Shown one piece after another: positions 1 through 9,648 of a stretch of 64,000 nt of DNA. This DNA comes from G963674665 sp963674665 (GTDB lineage Bacteria > Desulfobacterota > Desulfovibrionia > Desulfovibrionales > Desulfovibrionaceae). The stretch covers positions 1 through 64,000 of the forward strand of contig CAXXPL010000008.1 in NCBI GenBank assembly GCA_963674665.2. Reading direction: 5' to 3'. The notes beneath the pieces are model-generated. The model was given only the letters and a program-made list of their open reading frames with translations, was not told the DNA's origin and did not search any database. Each line of letters starts with the position of its first letter. Positions within the stretch are counted from its first letter, which is position 1. The position numbers and the translations under genes are program-made.

Positions 1-1171
1 CCTCGGCGTGGGCCACGGCAATACCAAAGGGCGTTCCGGCCAGCAGGCCCGAAGCTTCACGCAGGGACTTGGATTCCAGGGCATTGGCGGCAAGAGGCGA
101 AGCGTCCTGGCTCATTGTCTCGGAGTTGTCCGAGTCCTGAGGCAGCACCGGGGGCGCGGGAGTCTTCGGTGAATTCATGTCAGGTTGCGGCAGCGGCTGG
201 TTCTGGCTGGGCTGCTGCTCCTCCGGCCCCTGTCGGGAGATGGGCGCACGGTAGGAGTAGGGGACCGAGAAGAATCTGTTCTGCCTCTGCGCGTTGCCGT
301 GCTCGGCAGGTTCCGGTGCCTTGGCCTCTCCCTGTCCTTGGGCCGGAGCCTTTTGGGCCGCCGGTGCAGGTGCCTTGGGCTCGGGTTTGGCCACCGGGAT
401 GGAGGGGGCGGGACTGGTTCCGGATGCCGGAGCGCTTTCGGCTGCCGCGGGTTTGGGCAGAGGCGCGGGAGCCGCCTCGGGTCTTGCCTGGGGCTGTGGC
501 TCGGGCTCTTTCGGCGCAGGGGGCTGTTGTGCGGGCTTTTCAGCCACGTCAGGGATCGGCGTGGCTGCCGGTTTGGGCTGTTGCTGCTTCTCCTCGCGCT
601 GCTGTAACAGCTTTTCCAGGGCCGAGCCTTCCTTGACGCCCTCCTCTTCGGGTCTGTCCGCCGTGGCGTTGGAAGGGGTTTTCGGAGTTTCTGCGACCTG
701 ATCTCCGGGCTTCCATTTCGCGCCTATGGGATCTGGAAAGATGTCGATGACGAGTTTGCCCCTGTCATCCAGGGGGAACTGGATATAGCCGAATTCGTTG
801 GTCTTGAGGTCTATGCGCAGGCCACCGGGCGTGGTACGCACGTTTTTCAGCAGCGAGGCCTTGTGGTAGTTGCCCGCGTCGGGTTTGAAATCACTTTGCC
901 AGTACCCTTCCGGAAGTGTCAGAGTGATGGTCTCGTTGTCCGATCGTTTGACGGTATATGGCGGAATTTTGTCAGGGAAGACGATGACAAGGCGTTCCTT
1001 GTCCGGGTGTTTGCCCCAGTAGTGGGAAAGCCCTAAAGCCTGCTGCGGCGGGAGCAGCGGCAGGATGAGCAGGGCAAGGGACCAGAGCAGGCTGGCGCGG
1101 GATGGAATCCTCATGATATGACGGTTAGCAAGATCCATGCAAAGCTTGGACAGCATCTGCGGGACCCGCAT
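1..1171 (-). CDS. Secreted Pro/Ala-rich protein, C-terminus beyond window
   Basis: The frame is open from an ATG at 1171 down to the left edge, so the C-terminus is missing. A GGGAGAGG ribosome site sits about 8 nt upstream of this ATG; internal ATGs at 1138 and 1114 have none. A hydrophobic segment (LLWSLALLILPLLP) lies about 25-40 residues in and looks like a signal sequence or anchor. A roughly 110-residue beta-rich region follows (HYWGKHPDKERLVIVFP onward), then a long low-complexity Pro/Ala/Glu/Gln linker. It begins 17 nt after the sigma-54 activator ends, so the two are probably co-transcribed. Such layouts often end in TPR or peptidoglycan-binding domains, but none is visible here. Function unknown. 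Confidence 0.7.
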   Translation of the reverse strand, partial: MRVPQMLSKLCMDLANRHIMRIPSRASLLWSLALLILPLLPPQQALGLSHYWGKHPDKERLVIVFPDKIPPYTVKRSDNETITLTLPEGYWQSDFKPDAGNYHKASLLKNVRTTPGGLRIDLKTNEFGYIQFPLDDRGKLVIDIFPDPIGAKWKPGDQVAETPKTPSNATADRPEEEGVKEGSALEKLLQQREEKQQQPKPAATPIPDVAEKPAQQPPAPKEPEPQPQARPEAAPAPLPKPAAAESAPASGTSPAPSIPVAKPEPKAPAPAAQKAPAQGQGEAKAPEPAEHGNAQRQNRFFSVPYSYRAPISRQGPEEQQPSQNQPLPQPDMNSPKTPAPPVLPQDSDNSETMSQDASPLAANALESKSLREASGLLAGTPFGIAVAHAE

Positions 1172-1188
1172 GGCGCATCCTCTCCCGG

Positions 1189-2201
1189 TTAGTCCAGGTT
1201 CTTCTTCTTGAGCTTTTCAATCAGCGTTGTGCGCTTGATCCCCAGAATCTCGGCGGCCTGGTTCTTGACACCGCTGGCCAGTTGCAGGGCCTCGCGCAAC
1301 AGCCTGTCTTCGATCTGGTCGAGAAAGTCCTTGAGGCCGAGGTTGTGCTTGTTGAGGTCCTCGATACAGGGCCAGACAAAGCCCTGAGATGGAGGAGGCA
1401 CCCTCTTGGGTCGGCTCGATCCCGGCCTCCTTGAGAATCTTGGGAGGCAGGTCCTCGGGCATGATGCTGTTCCCCTCGCAGAGGATACTCATGCGCTCGA
1501 TGAAATTTTCCAGCTCTCGGACATTGCCGGGCCAGGAGTATGCCGTGAGCAGCGCGGAGGCATCGTCGCTGAGCTTGAGATTGAGGCCGCCGCTCTTTTC
1601 GCAGAATCGCCTGAGAAAGTGATTGGCCAGCAGCATCACGTCGTTGCCGCGTTCCCGCAGGGGCGGCAGGAGGATCGGGATGACGTTGAGCCTGTAGTAG
1701 AGGTCCTCGCGAAAGCGCCCCTTGGATACTTCGATCTCCAGGTCGCGGTTGGTGGCGGCCACGATGCGGACGTCAATCTTTTTTGGGGGCGCCGCCGCCC
1801 ACGCGTTCGAATTCCTTCTCTCTGGATCACCCGCAGGATTTTTACCTGCAAGTTGAGGTCCATTTCTCCGATTTCGTCCAGGAACACTGTGCCGCCGTCC
1901 GCAAGCTCGAAACGCCCCGCACGGGAGCGGATGGCGTGCGTGAACGCGCCCTTTTCATGGCCGAAACAGTTCGGATTCCAGCAGCTCCCTGGGGATGGCG
2001 CCGCAGTTGATAGGGATAAAGGGCTTGTCACGGCGGGGCACTATTCGAGTGCAGCGCGCGCACCATGAGCTCCTTGCCGGTGCCCGGATTCTCCGGTAAC
2101 CAGCACAGTGCTGTCGGTGGGCGCCCACCTTCTTGAGAATCTTGAAGCACTCCTGGAGTACTTCGCTCTCGGCCGATGATCTGGCCGGGATTCAGGTGCA
2201 T
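1189..2201 (-). CDS. Stand-alone sigma-54 activator (AAA+ and Fis-type HTH), frame broken as sequenced
   Basis: Enhancer-binding activator of sigma-54 RNA polymerase. Read across frames it gives an N-terminal GQIIGRE, a Walker A TGESGTGKE, the loop GHEKGAFTHA, a Walker B TVFLDEIGEM, the R-finger region FREDLYYRLNV, then NPSWPGNVRELEN-like sequence (YSWPGNVRELEN) and a Fis-type HTH ending IKRTTLIEKLKKK. The ATG at 2201 has GGAGAG just upstream and leaves almost no N-terminal domain, so no receiver or sensor domain is present (PspF-like layout). The AAA+ and HTH sequences resemble flagellar FleQ/FlrA-type regulators. Several one-base insertions break the frame, for example an extra T at the ELFGHEKG site and extra Gs in the Walker A region. 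The GAFTGA loop reads GAFTHA. The family is clear; the regulon is unknown. Confidence 0.8.
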
Positions 2202-2420
2202 CAGCTCTCCAACGGCATGTGGCAATGTTTTTTATTTGTGACTGTCAATGTTATGACACAAAGTCAATGCCTTTTACAAAGTTTTTTTAAAAAAAGTTTA
2301 AATTTGGATTGCGATCCCGGGTCGATATTGTGGGCATGGCAAACCCAGACTATCGCATCAATCCCAGGTTTGAAATATATGTCACATAATCTCAGAATGT
2401 TAGTCTCTTGAAAAGAGAAT

Positions 2421-2468
2421 CCAAGGGGGAGAACCCTTTCTTGAATGCTAGCTCCCTCGCAGCACGCC
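2421..2468. repeat. Degenerate copy of dispersed GGGGGA...TCCC hairpin element
   Basis: Between the sigma-54 gene and the aminopeptidase gene, a left arm AGGGGGAGAACCCTTTC is followed about 12 nt later by CTCCCTCGCAGC. The same order of arms, with much better pairing, occurs at 19731-19782 and 49346-49394. This copy has a decayed right arm. It lies just downstream of the minus-strand aminopeptidase gene, where a terminator would be expected. The rest of the 2202-2500 gap is AT-rich, with a T6A7 tract near 2283-2296; I see no gene in it. Confidence 0.5.
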
Positions 2469-2500
2469 ACTCAGGACTGTTATCTCTCTTAAATGCAGTG

Positions 2501-3743
2501 TCATGAAAGGGTGAATTCGCCTTTTTCATAGATGAGCTCCTTGCCGCCGCCCTTGAGCAGGGCATAGACCTCTTTTTGTTCGGTATTGACCAGGTCCCAG
2601 TGCAGGGCAGAAGTGGTTGTAGCCCAGTTTGCGGGCCGTCTCCACTGTGAGCGGGGCCCTCTCCGGTGTATGTGTTGGCGTAGGCCTGCCCCCAGTGCGA
2701 TGTGGCAGCTGCCGTGCCCGCCGCCGTGGTTTTCGTCGAAAAGGGTGTTGGCCATGTATGCGTTGATGGGAGAGAAACGTTTGTCCCCACCAGGGAGAAT
2801 TCCCCCACCTTGTTGGCGCCGGAGTCCAAGGCGCAGAATGTCCCTGACCAGCATGTCCCCCCTCTCTGGCCTGCAGGGTTCACGCACTCGCCGTTACGGA
2901 AGTTGAGAGTGAGGCCCGATATGCGGTGCCCGTGGCGAAAAGCTGGGCAGATCGGCGTGGTAGTGCCCCTCTGCGCTACGCCAGTCCGGTGATGTGTAGA
3001 TCTCGTAGCTGGGCATGTTGCGGCCCCCGAAAAGCTTATCCAACGGCGGTGCTCCCCGATGCCGAGCAGCAGATCCGTGTTTTCCGAGCGGATCCGCAAT
3101 CCGCTCACAGGCAGGGCGTTGAGGGTGTCGGTGAGGGCCTGGAGCTTGCGCTGGGTGAACTTCCAGTCCATGACCGGATCGCCCCCGTTCGAGCATGCAG
3201 GCGAGTTTGATCTGCTGGGCGTAGTCTTCCAGGGATAGTCCCGAGGCGTCCGCAGCCGTCTGGTGAGGGGTAGACGCCAACGGTCCAGCCGTATTCCTCC
3301 CGAGCTGTTCGCGGTGGTGCAGGATGTTCTCCAGGGGTTGGGCTCCCCGGCGGGAAATGTCGCTCTGCCTCCGGATCCACGTCCATGAGGTGGGTCAGGG
3401 GACTGGGGGCGCGATGAGGCGGATGGGTACCGGCAAGGGAGCCGTACAGCTCCCGCTTGCCCGGGATCTCGATGGTCAAGCGTTTGTTGTTGGCATACTC
3501 GAGCCTGTCGTGCTGCATCTTTGCCGTGGGCTCGGCGACGGGAAGGGGCACCATGCCATTTTCATGCAGCAGTCCCACAATCTCCTCGGCCAGGGGAAGG
3601 GCCGGGAGATCGAAACGTACCTGGATGAAGTCGCTCTTCTTCAGGGGTTTTTTCCTGGCCTTTCCTAGTGACCAGAACAGCACTGCGGCGTATTTTTCCA
3701 TTATGTACGAGGGGTATTCCCATACGGACAGAGGATTTTCCAT
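2501..3743 (-). CDS. M29-family aminopeptidase, frame broken as sequenced
   Basis: Metal-dependent aminopeptidase of the AmpS/aminopeptidase T family (M29), which removes N-terminal residues from peptides in the cytoplasm. Across frames the product starts MENPLSVWEYPSYIMEKY, then FIQVRFDLPALPLAEEIV, the motif region NMPSYEIYTSPDWR with EGHYHADLP, GHRISGLTLNFRNGECV, SPINAYMANTLFDENHGG, the ligand-bearing HGSCHIALG and the C-terminal SALHWDLVNTEQK. These are family hallmarks, and the total length of about 410 residues is normal. The ATG at 3743 has an AGGA about 10 nt upstream. At least three frame changes are needed, near 3430, 3150-2990 and 2900-2600. The intact family motifs on both sides of each suggest sequence errors rather than decay. 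Confidence 0.8.
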
Positions 3744-4148
3744 CTGCGAATCCTGGTTGTATTTCGAGGTGAAACCGCTTCGTGCGTATCCTGCGGCAAG
3801 TGTTCATTTCCGCACCATGCCGTCTTGTGTTGTATTCCGCCCCCTTTTTGGGCAGGCGCATTTATCAAAAGACCGGATCATGGCATGCATGGATGATTTC
3901 GCACGCAGGGTCATATTTCTTGAAAAGTAGGCATTGAGGGGCTCTTTGGCAAATCGAGTTCTTGCCCTGGCATGGCGGAAATGAAATAATCGTGGTATCA
4001 TAATAGTTGCAATGCGAGATGGGTAACACGTTTTGCGTGGCGCGGCCGCATTGCGCGTGTGCACGGATCCTTTCGGTTTCATGCCCTGCGGAGTCAAGGG
4101 GAGCGGCCACGCCTCGTGCTTTGGAAAACAGCCAAAAGCTGAGGTGTC
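3744..4148. other. Intergenic region between divergent genes, no gene seen
   Basis: This 405-base gap separates the minus-strand aminopeptidase from the plus-strand MBL-fold gene and must hold both promoters. The stretch 3930-4015 is relatively AT-rich. Open frames here lack coding character and no RNA gene or strong hairpin was recognised. Confidence 0.5.
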
Positions 4149-5007
4149 ATGCAGATACGCTGTTGGGGGGCCAGGGGATCCATAGCGGTTTCCGGAAAGG
4201 CAGTACGTCCACCTACGGGGGCGACACCACGTGCATTGGAGATACGTACCGGGAACGATGACATCATTGTCATCGAATGCGGGTACGGGGCTTCGGCGCC
4301 TGGGCAACAAGGCTCATGGCCGAAGGCAGGCTCTCCTGCACCATGCTTTTCACCCATGCCCACTGGGACCCACATCCTGGGGTTTCCCCTTTTTCAAGCC
4401 GGTGCACCCAGACTGGGGCCGAGATTTCAGTGTTCGGCTGCCCCATGGAGCAGGGCAACATGGAGACCCTGTTGGCCAAGACCATGGCGCCCCCGTATTT
4501 TCCCGTGCCCTATGACCGGATCCTGGCCAAGGTCGACTACAACCCGGTATGCACCGCGGATCGCCCCACGGAGTTGTACGGCCTGGAGGGTCCGGACCAT
4601 CCCCCTGAGCCACCCCAATCTTGGGCAGGGCTACAAGTTCACGGACTAAGGGCCGGGATTTCATCTTTCTCACGGGACAACGAGCTGGGTTTCGACCACC
4701 GGGGGGGGCGCTCCTACAAGGAGTACGTGGAGTTCTGCGCCGGAGCCGAGTTGCTCATCCATGATGCCGAATACACCGAGGCTGACTACATGGTCACCCG
4801 TGGATGGGGGCACTCCACTTACAAGGACGCGCTGAGGCTGGCCCGCGACGCCGGAGTCAAGCGCCTTCGGTCTGTTTCACCACAATCAGGACCGGCACGA
4901 TGTGGCGCTGAACCACATCGTGGAGGACTGCCACCAGATCATCGAGAAACAGAATTCGAAGATGGAGTGTTTTGCCGGTGGGGCAGGACATGGACTTTCT
5001 CGTGTAG
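4149..5007 (+). CDS. MBL-fold metallohydrolase, frame broken as sequenced
   Basis: Metallo-beta-lactamase-fold hydrolase resembling the phosphoribosyl cyclic phosphodiesterase/PhnP-like group. Reading across frames gives MQIRCWGARGSIAVSG at the start, then CIEIRTGNDDIIVIDAG-like strands, the metal-binding THAHWD (HxHxD) at about 4350, LSHPNLGQGYKF, IHDAEY with the bridging Asp, and GWGHSTYKDA near the end. The product ends QDMDFLV at the TAG 5005-5007. GAGG lies 4 nt before the ATG. Frame changes occur at about 4200, 4290, 4375, 4600 and 4870. The full-length product would be about 285 residues. The fold is clear; the substrate is not. Confidence 0.75.
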
Positions 5008-5088
5008 CTCCCCGGCCATGTACATGCCCGATACCGGGCTTTCCCTGGAACGATTCGTGCATTCTTCCCTGGAAAAAGGTGTGTGAAC

Positions 5089-5953
5089 ATGCTGCGAATC
5101 CCATTCTGTGTCATCTCTTTGGCATTGTTCGTTCTTGTGGCGAGTCCGGTCCCGGCCCAGGGGCCGGAGGCGCATCACCGTGACCCACACCTATGTCATG
5201 GGCGACAGCGAATCCAAGAATGGGGCCCGCGTCGCATGCCTGAACGAGGCCAAGCGCAAGATCGCGGAGCAGGCTGGCACCTATGTGGAGGTGTTGAGCA
5301 AGGGCCGAGAACTTCCAGCTCGCCCAGGACGAAGTGCTCTCCTTCACCGCCGCCCTGATACGGGTGGAGATCGACAAGGAGGAGGTTGCCATGGACGGCC
5401 GGAACATGGCCGTGACATTGACGGTCACCGGCACCGTGGACCCCGAGGAGGTGAAGAAGCGGCTGGACGAGTTGGGCCGAGAAACGCCTTGCGCCCCGGG
5501 AAGAAGAGGGCAGCCTGCTGCACCAAGCCACAGGGCCGGAAAAGGTTCCAATGCCTGAACTACGCTCCTGGCCCCCGAGATGCGGCGGCAGATCGCCGAT
5601 ACTCCCGAAACCGTACATCAGGAGCCGCGGGCGGAGGAGAAAGGCCGCTCAGCCCGCGCGACCCCTACGCGGAAAAGAAGAAGATAGCCGAGGCTTCGCA
5701 GCGGGACACGAGTCTGGCCATGGAGCTCATCGAAAAAGGCATGAGCCGGAGCGAGGTGGAGCAGGTGCTGGGCTCGCCCGGCGCGGTGAAGTACAACCCC
5801 AGGCGTAACTATGTGGGCTACAAGTACGGCCGTGTATGGGTGGTGTTCCGCGACGATGTTGTGGCCTGTGTGCGCAAGCGCCTGGAAAACCGCCCCAACG
5901 CCGGGGGTGATATGCATTGCGAAGGTTTTGCCTTCAACTTCGTGGTGCGCTGA
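5089..5953 (+). CDS. Secreted protein with C-terminal BamE/SmpA-like domain, frame broken as sequenced
   Basis: A signal peptide (MLRIPFCVISLALFVLV, cleaved near PVPAQ) is followed by an N-terminal region, SKNGARVACLNEAKRKIAEQ, EVLSF and VEIDKEEVAMDGRNMAVTL, resembling periplasmic domains seen in LPP20-like proteins. A charged linker leads to MELIEKGMSRSEVEQVLGSP and YVGYKYGRVWVVF, the pattern of small BamE/SmpA-type outer-membrane assembly domains. GGAAAAAGG lies upstream of the ATG. Frame changes occur near 5165, 5310, 5490-5560 and 5660. The gene starts 81 nt after the MBL-fold gene, so co-transcription is possible. No exact family is recognised. Confidence 0.6.
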
Positions 5954-6108
5954 AGGAAGGGAGCAAGCGGGAAAGAGAAAGGATAAACATTTATTTGGGG
6001 GAGGGGCTTTTCGAATGCGGCAGCCTTCAGGCGCGGTGACTACGCGCCGTTGTTGATGGCGACAGCGGCGACAAGTCCCCCCCCGGTGATCCTTTCTGGA
6101 AGTCGTAC

Positions 6109-6609
6109 TCAGCTCTTCATGTTCACGTACTGCAAAGGGGATGCCCAGATCCGCGTTGTCCACGAGCTTGATCACGGCCTGAAGATCGTCGATCTTCTTG
6201 CCCGTGATGCGCACCTGCTCGTCCTGAATCTGGGTCTGCACCTTGATCTTGAGGTCCTTGACCATCTTGACGATGCGCTGGGCCACTTCCTTCTCTATGC
6301 CTTCCTTGATGCGCACCACGCCGCGCACCTGTCCCTTTGCCGCGGGTTCGGGTTCGCCGAAGTCCAGGGGCCCTTGGGATCCACCTTGCGGCGGACGCAG
6401 TGAGTGATGAGCAGCTCGCGGATGGCTCTGTATTTCATCTCGTCGCCGGTGGTCACGGTGATCTGGTTGTCCTTGCGGTTCAGGTTGATCTCCGTGGTCA
6501 CGTTGCGGAAGTCGTAGCGGGTTTGCAGTTCCTTGGTCACGTTGTTCACCGCGTTGTCCACTTCCTGCAACTCCACGCGGCTTACGATATCAAAAGACGG
6601 CATTCTCAT
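6109..6609 (-). CDS. yajQ: YajQ-family nucleotide-binding protein, frame broken as sequenced
   Basis: YajQ-family protein; members bind cyclic di-GMP or nucleic acids. The N-terminus MPSFDIVSRVELQEVDNAVN and TRYDFRN are characteristic, as is VRGVVRIKEGIEKEVAQRI later on. Two small insertions break the frame. Near 6370 the sequence AAGGGCCCCTGG carries two extra bases relative to a reading of KVDPKALDFGE-type sequence. Near 6130 an extra T in CCCCTTTG hides the expected ending IPLQYVNMKS and the TGA at 6109-6111. With these removed the product is about 165 residues, the normal family length, so these are most likely sequence errors. Confidence 0.88.
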
Positions 6610-6690
6610 ACTCCTGTCTGTTGGCGTTGTTTCGGCGCCTTCCCTCCTGGCGCCGGGAGGGGCCCATGGAGGGAACAGTATACACGTTTA

Positions 6691-8150
6691 CTACCGGGAG
6701 GTCCCGGTTTCCAGGGAAGGGGGCGCGCCGTCGGTGGTGACGACCCGCTCCCAGTCTCCCACGACCCGAAGATTCTTCCATACTCCGGAGCGGTAGCGCA
6801 AGCCCAGAGTGGTGGCCAGGCTGGCGAATGTAAAGGGTGAAGATGATCCACAGAATGAGCAGTCCCCCGTGGAACACCTCCACGACCAGGTACACGGGGA
6901 TTCCCACCACGCACAGGGACAGCCCCCCCATGGCGAACATCACGAAGCGGCTGTCACCCGCGCCCTTTGAGCGCGCCGAAAAAGATCATGGACCATGGCG
7001 TCGAACAGGCAGTACAGGGCCACCAGCCGCAGCAGGATCACCCCCATGTTCAGAATGGGGCGCGTACTCGGCGTCGCTCATGCCCCTGGGCTGAAACATG
7101 TCCAGTAAAGGGGTCGGGACCAGCACAAATACTACCCCGATGATCCACATGTAGAGCAGGGTCATGTGCAGGGTGCTCCAGGTGGCGTAGCTGGCCTCGG
7201 GTACGTTCTCGCGCCCCAGAGCCTGTCCCACCAGCACGCTGACGCCCACGGAGAAGCCGATCATGGGCAGGAAGGCCACGGTGTTCAGGGCGAAGACGAT
7301 GTTCGTGGCCGCCAGCTCCACCGTGCCCAGCCTGCCAACCATGAAGATGAAGAAGGTCACGGCCAGGATATCTAAAAACATGTGCACACCGCTGGGCAGG
7401 CCGAAGTGCATGAGTCTGCCGAAGAGCTCGCGATCCGGGCGCCAGGCGCTGAGCACCTTGAACTCCTCCTCGTTCTTCCGGGTGAAGACCAAGACAATGA
7501 AGGTCACGGTGATCACTATCCATGATATGACTGTGGCAATCGCGGCTCCGGCAATGCCCATCTCTGGAAACACGGTGACCCCGAACATACGCAGACCGGT
7601 TTATCATGGCGTAGTTCCAGAGGGATGTTCACCATTGCGGCCATCAAATTCACTAACATGACGATGCGCGTGAGCCCCCGACCCGAATAAAAAGCTGGAA
7701 AGCCACGGCTTCGATGACAACCAGCCCGTTACCCAGCATCAGGATGCGGAAATAGGTGATCTCGTTGGCCCGCACCGCCGGGGGGTGCCCGGCGAGGAGG
7801 TAAAAATAGGTTCGGCCCAGAAACGTCCCACAAGCCAGGATCACGGCGGAAAAAAGCGCGAAGTGAATCCCCTGCCACAAGGCGGCGCCCACACGTTCGG
7901 ATTTACCCATGCCCGTGTACTGGGCGATGAACACGCCTGTATATTCACCGGTTCCCATGAAAAAGCTCAGGAACAGGAAGGACAGGGCGCCCGCGGGGGT
8001 ACTTGCGGCAATGGCCTCCAGGGAATAGTTGCCGAGGAAAAGGCGGTCCGTGAACTGCATCAGTGTGATGGAGCCGAAGCTCACCACCAGGGGCAGGCTG
8101 ACGCGCAGCACCTCCCGGTATCCGGATGGCGCGCTCCAACGATTCAACAT
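6691..8150 (-). CDS. MATE-family multidrug/cation antiporter, frame broken as sequenced
   Basis: Inner-membrane efflux transporter of the MATE family, normally 12 transmembrane helices driven by Na+ or H+. The N-terminal half is intact in one frame (LRVSLPLVVSFGSITLMQF, DRLFLGNYSLEAIAAS, FIAQYTGMGKSERVGAA). The second half continues from about 7600 with GIAGAAIATVISW, LPSGVHMFLDILAVTFF and SVGVSVLVGQALGREN. Frame changes occur near 7680, 7590, 7055, 6965 and 6840. The last segment ends SLETGTSR at a TAG (6691-6693). The length of about 486 residues is normal. It is divergent from the methyltransferase gene at 8465. Confidence 0.82.
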
Positions 8151-8455
8151 GATATGCTCCAGTTGTCCAGAGAACTAATACGTGAGGAGAGGTAGTGGGG
8201 AGAGAATCTGCTATTACCTTATATGGTATGAGTCAAGAAATTTTCTTCCATGTACCCTGTTCGACCATGGTTACCAACAGATTGAAACGCCGGTGTGCGG
8301 GAAATATGAAGATGGCGGGGATAGCCCGTTGTCCAAAGGTTTTCTCTCTAGATAGTCATTTTCCGGAAACAGGTCTTGCCCCGGATGAATTCTGTAGCAT
8401 AATTTGTAACACGAAGGAAAATGGATGTAGACAATATGTGTGAAAAAATCCGGTC
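8151..8455. promoter_or_regulatory. Divergent intergenic region with imperfect 14-bp palindrome
   Basis: The 305-base gap between the divergent MATE and methyltransferase genes holds TACCTTATATGGTA at 8215-8228, palindromic at 12 of 14 positions and about 65 nt before the MATE start. Placement fits an operator or a -10 region, but no regulator gene is adjacent. The stretch 8345-8450 is AT-richer than its surroundings. A 15-codon frame at 8421 (MDVDNMCEKIRSCLQ) has AAGGAAA just before it and ends at a TGA overlapping the ATG at 8465. It is either a small leader or the true start of the methyltransferase behind one more frame error. Confidence 0.3.
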
Positions 8456-8464
8456 GTGTCTGCA

Positions 8465-9166
8465 ATGATGCTGCAGGAAGACTTGTTCAACGGCCCCAGG
8501 GAACGCCTCGAAGTCGAGCTCCTCGGGCAAGCCTGGATCATCGAGCGACACGGAGACTTGGAAAGTCTGTGGGAGGCCATGGGCCAGGACGACGATTCCA
8601 GCTCCACTTTCGAGGAGGACGAGCGTCTTCCCTACTGGACCGAACTGTGGCCCTCAAGCGTGATGCTCGGCCTGTGGCTGGAGAATGAACGCGGTCGCAT
8701 ACAGGGGCGCACATGCCTGGACATGGGCTGCGGCCTTGGGCTCACGGCCCTGCTTGGCGCCCATTTCGGCGCCAACGTGCTGGCCCTTGACTATGAGTGG
8801 CCCGCGGTGCGCTTCACGGCCAGGAACAGGGCGTTGAACACTGACAAACTCGAGGCCTCGGTGCTTCCCGCGCAGATGGACTGGCGGGCTCCGGGGATTC
8901 GCCAAGGATCGGTGCCGTACATTTGGGGAGCTGACGTGATGTATGAAAAGCGCTTCGTGCCCCCTGTGGCGGACTTCCTGCGGCATTGCCTGGCTCCGGG
9001 CGGCAGGGTGTGGATAGCCGAACCGCAGCGCGAGACCTTCAGGTCATTTGCGGAACATATGCGCGAAATGGGATGGAGGTGCGAGAAGATGTGCGAAAAG
9101 CGCCTGCCCCATGTCACGGTGAAAGGACCGGAAACTGGTGTGAATCTCTGGGAACTCGAGGCATAG
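8465..9166 (+). CDS. Class I SAM-dependent methyltransferase (METTL21/Nnt1-like)
   Basis: Rossmann-fold methyltransferase. The SAM-binding motif I is CLDMGCGLGLTALLGA at about residues 80-95, followed by motif II ANVLALDYEWPAV and a motif IV-like VPYIWGADVMYEKRF. The upstream DSSSTFEEDERLPYWTELWPSS is typical of METTL21-type small-molecule or protein-lysine methyltransferases (YWA/TELWPSS region). The start is uncertain: ATGs at 8465 and 8468 and a GTG at 8456 all lack a ribosome site. It is one of only two genes in the first 9.6 kb with an unbroken frame. nikR starts 38 nt downstream. Substrate unknown. Confidence 0.75.
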   Translation: MMLQEDLFNGPRERLEVELLGQAWIIERHGDLESLWEAMGQDDDSSSTFEEDERLPYWTELWPSSVMLGLWLENERGRIQGRTCLDMGCGLGLTALLGAHFGANVLALDYEWPAVRFTARNRALNTDKLEASVLPAQMDWRAPGIRQGSVPYIWGADVMYEKRFVPPVADFLRHCLAPGGRVWIAEPQRETFRSFAEHMREMGWRCEKMCEKRLPHVTVKGPETGVNLWELEA

Positions 9167-9204
9167 GCGGGTTCCGGAAAAAACGGTACAAAATCGGAGG
9201 AGTA

Positions 9205-9626
9205 ATGGGCCAGACCATACGCTTCGGTGTCTCACTGGATTCGGATCTCTTGGAAAAGTTCGACACGCTCTGCGAGGGAGCGTTGTTACCAGACCCGCTC
9301 CGAGGCCATTCGAGACCTAATCCGCAACACTTTGGTGCAGAAGGAGTGGGAGGACACGGACAAGGAGATCGCCGGGACCCTGACCCTGGTCTATGACCAT
9401 CACAAGAGCGACCTGGCGCAGCGCCTCACCGAGATGCAACACGACTCCCACGAGGTGATTCTCTCCTCGCTGCACCGTTCACCTGGATCACCACAATTGC
9501 CTGGAGGTCCTGGTGCTGCGCGGTCCCGGGGAGCAGGTCCGCAATCTCGGGCAGCTGCTCATTTCCACCAAGGGGGTGAAGCACGGAAAGCTCACCCTCA
9601 CCACCACGGGGCGTGATCTGGTATAG
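9205..9626 (+). CDS. nikR: NikR nickel-responsive regulator, frame broken as sequenced
   Basis: Ribbon-helix-helix repressor with a C-terminal ACT-like nickel-binding domain. GGAGG sits 4 nt before the ATG. The N-terminus is MGQTIRFGVSLDSDLLEKFD. An extra G in GAGGGAGCG (about 9277) breaks the frame, after which ERCYQTRSEAIRDLIRNTL and VYDHHKSDLAQRLTEMQHD continue. A second extra base, C in CTGCACCGTT (about 9474), hides LHVHLDHHNCLEVLVLRG, which holds the His/His/Cys nickel ligands. The product then ends LTLTTTGRDLV at the TAG. The corrected length of about 140 residues matches NikR. No nickel transporter is adjacent and I found no convincing GTATGA-type operator. Confidence 0.9.
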
Positions 9627-9648
9627 CGCCGCCCCTCAAGCGGAAAAA

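Noticed and set aside
8226..8255. NikR operator (GTATGA-N16-TCATAC)
   Set aside because: Only the first half-site matches; the second half agrees at 3 of 6 positions.
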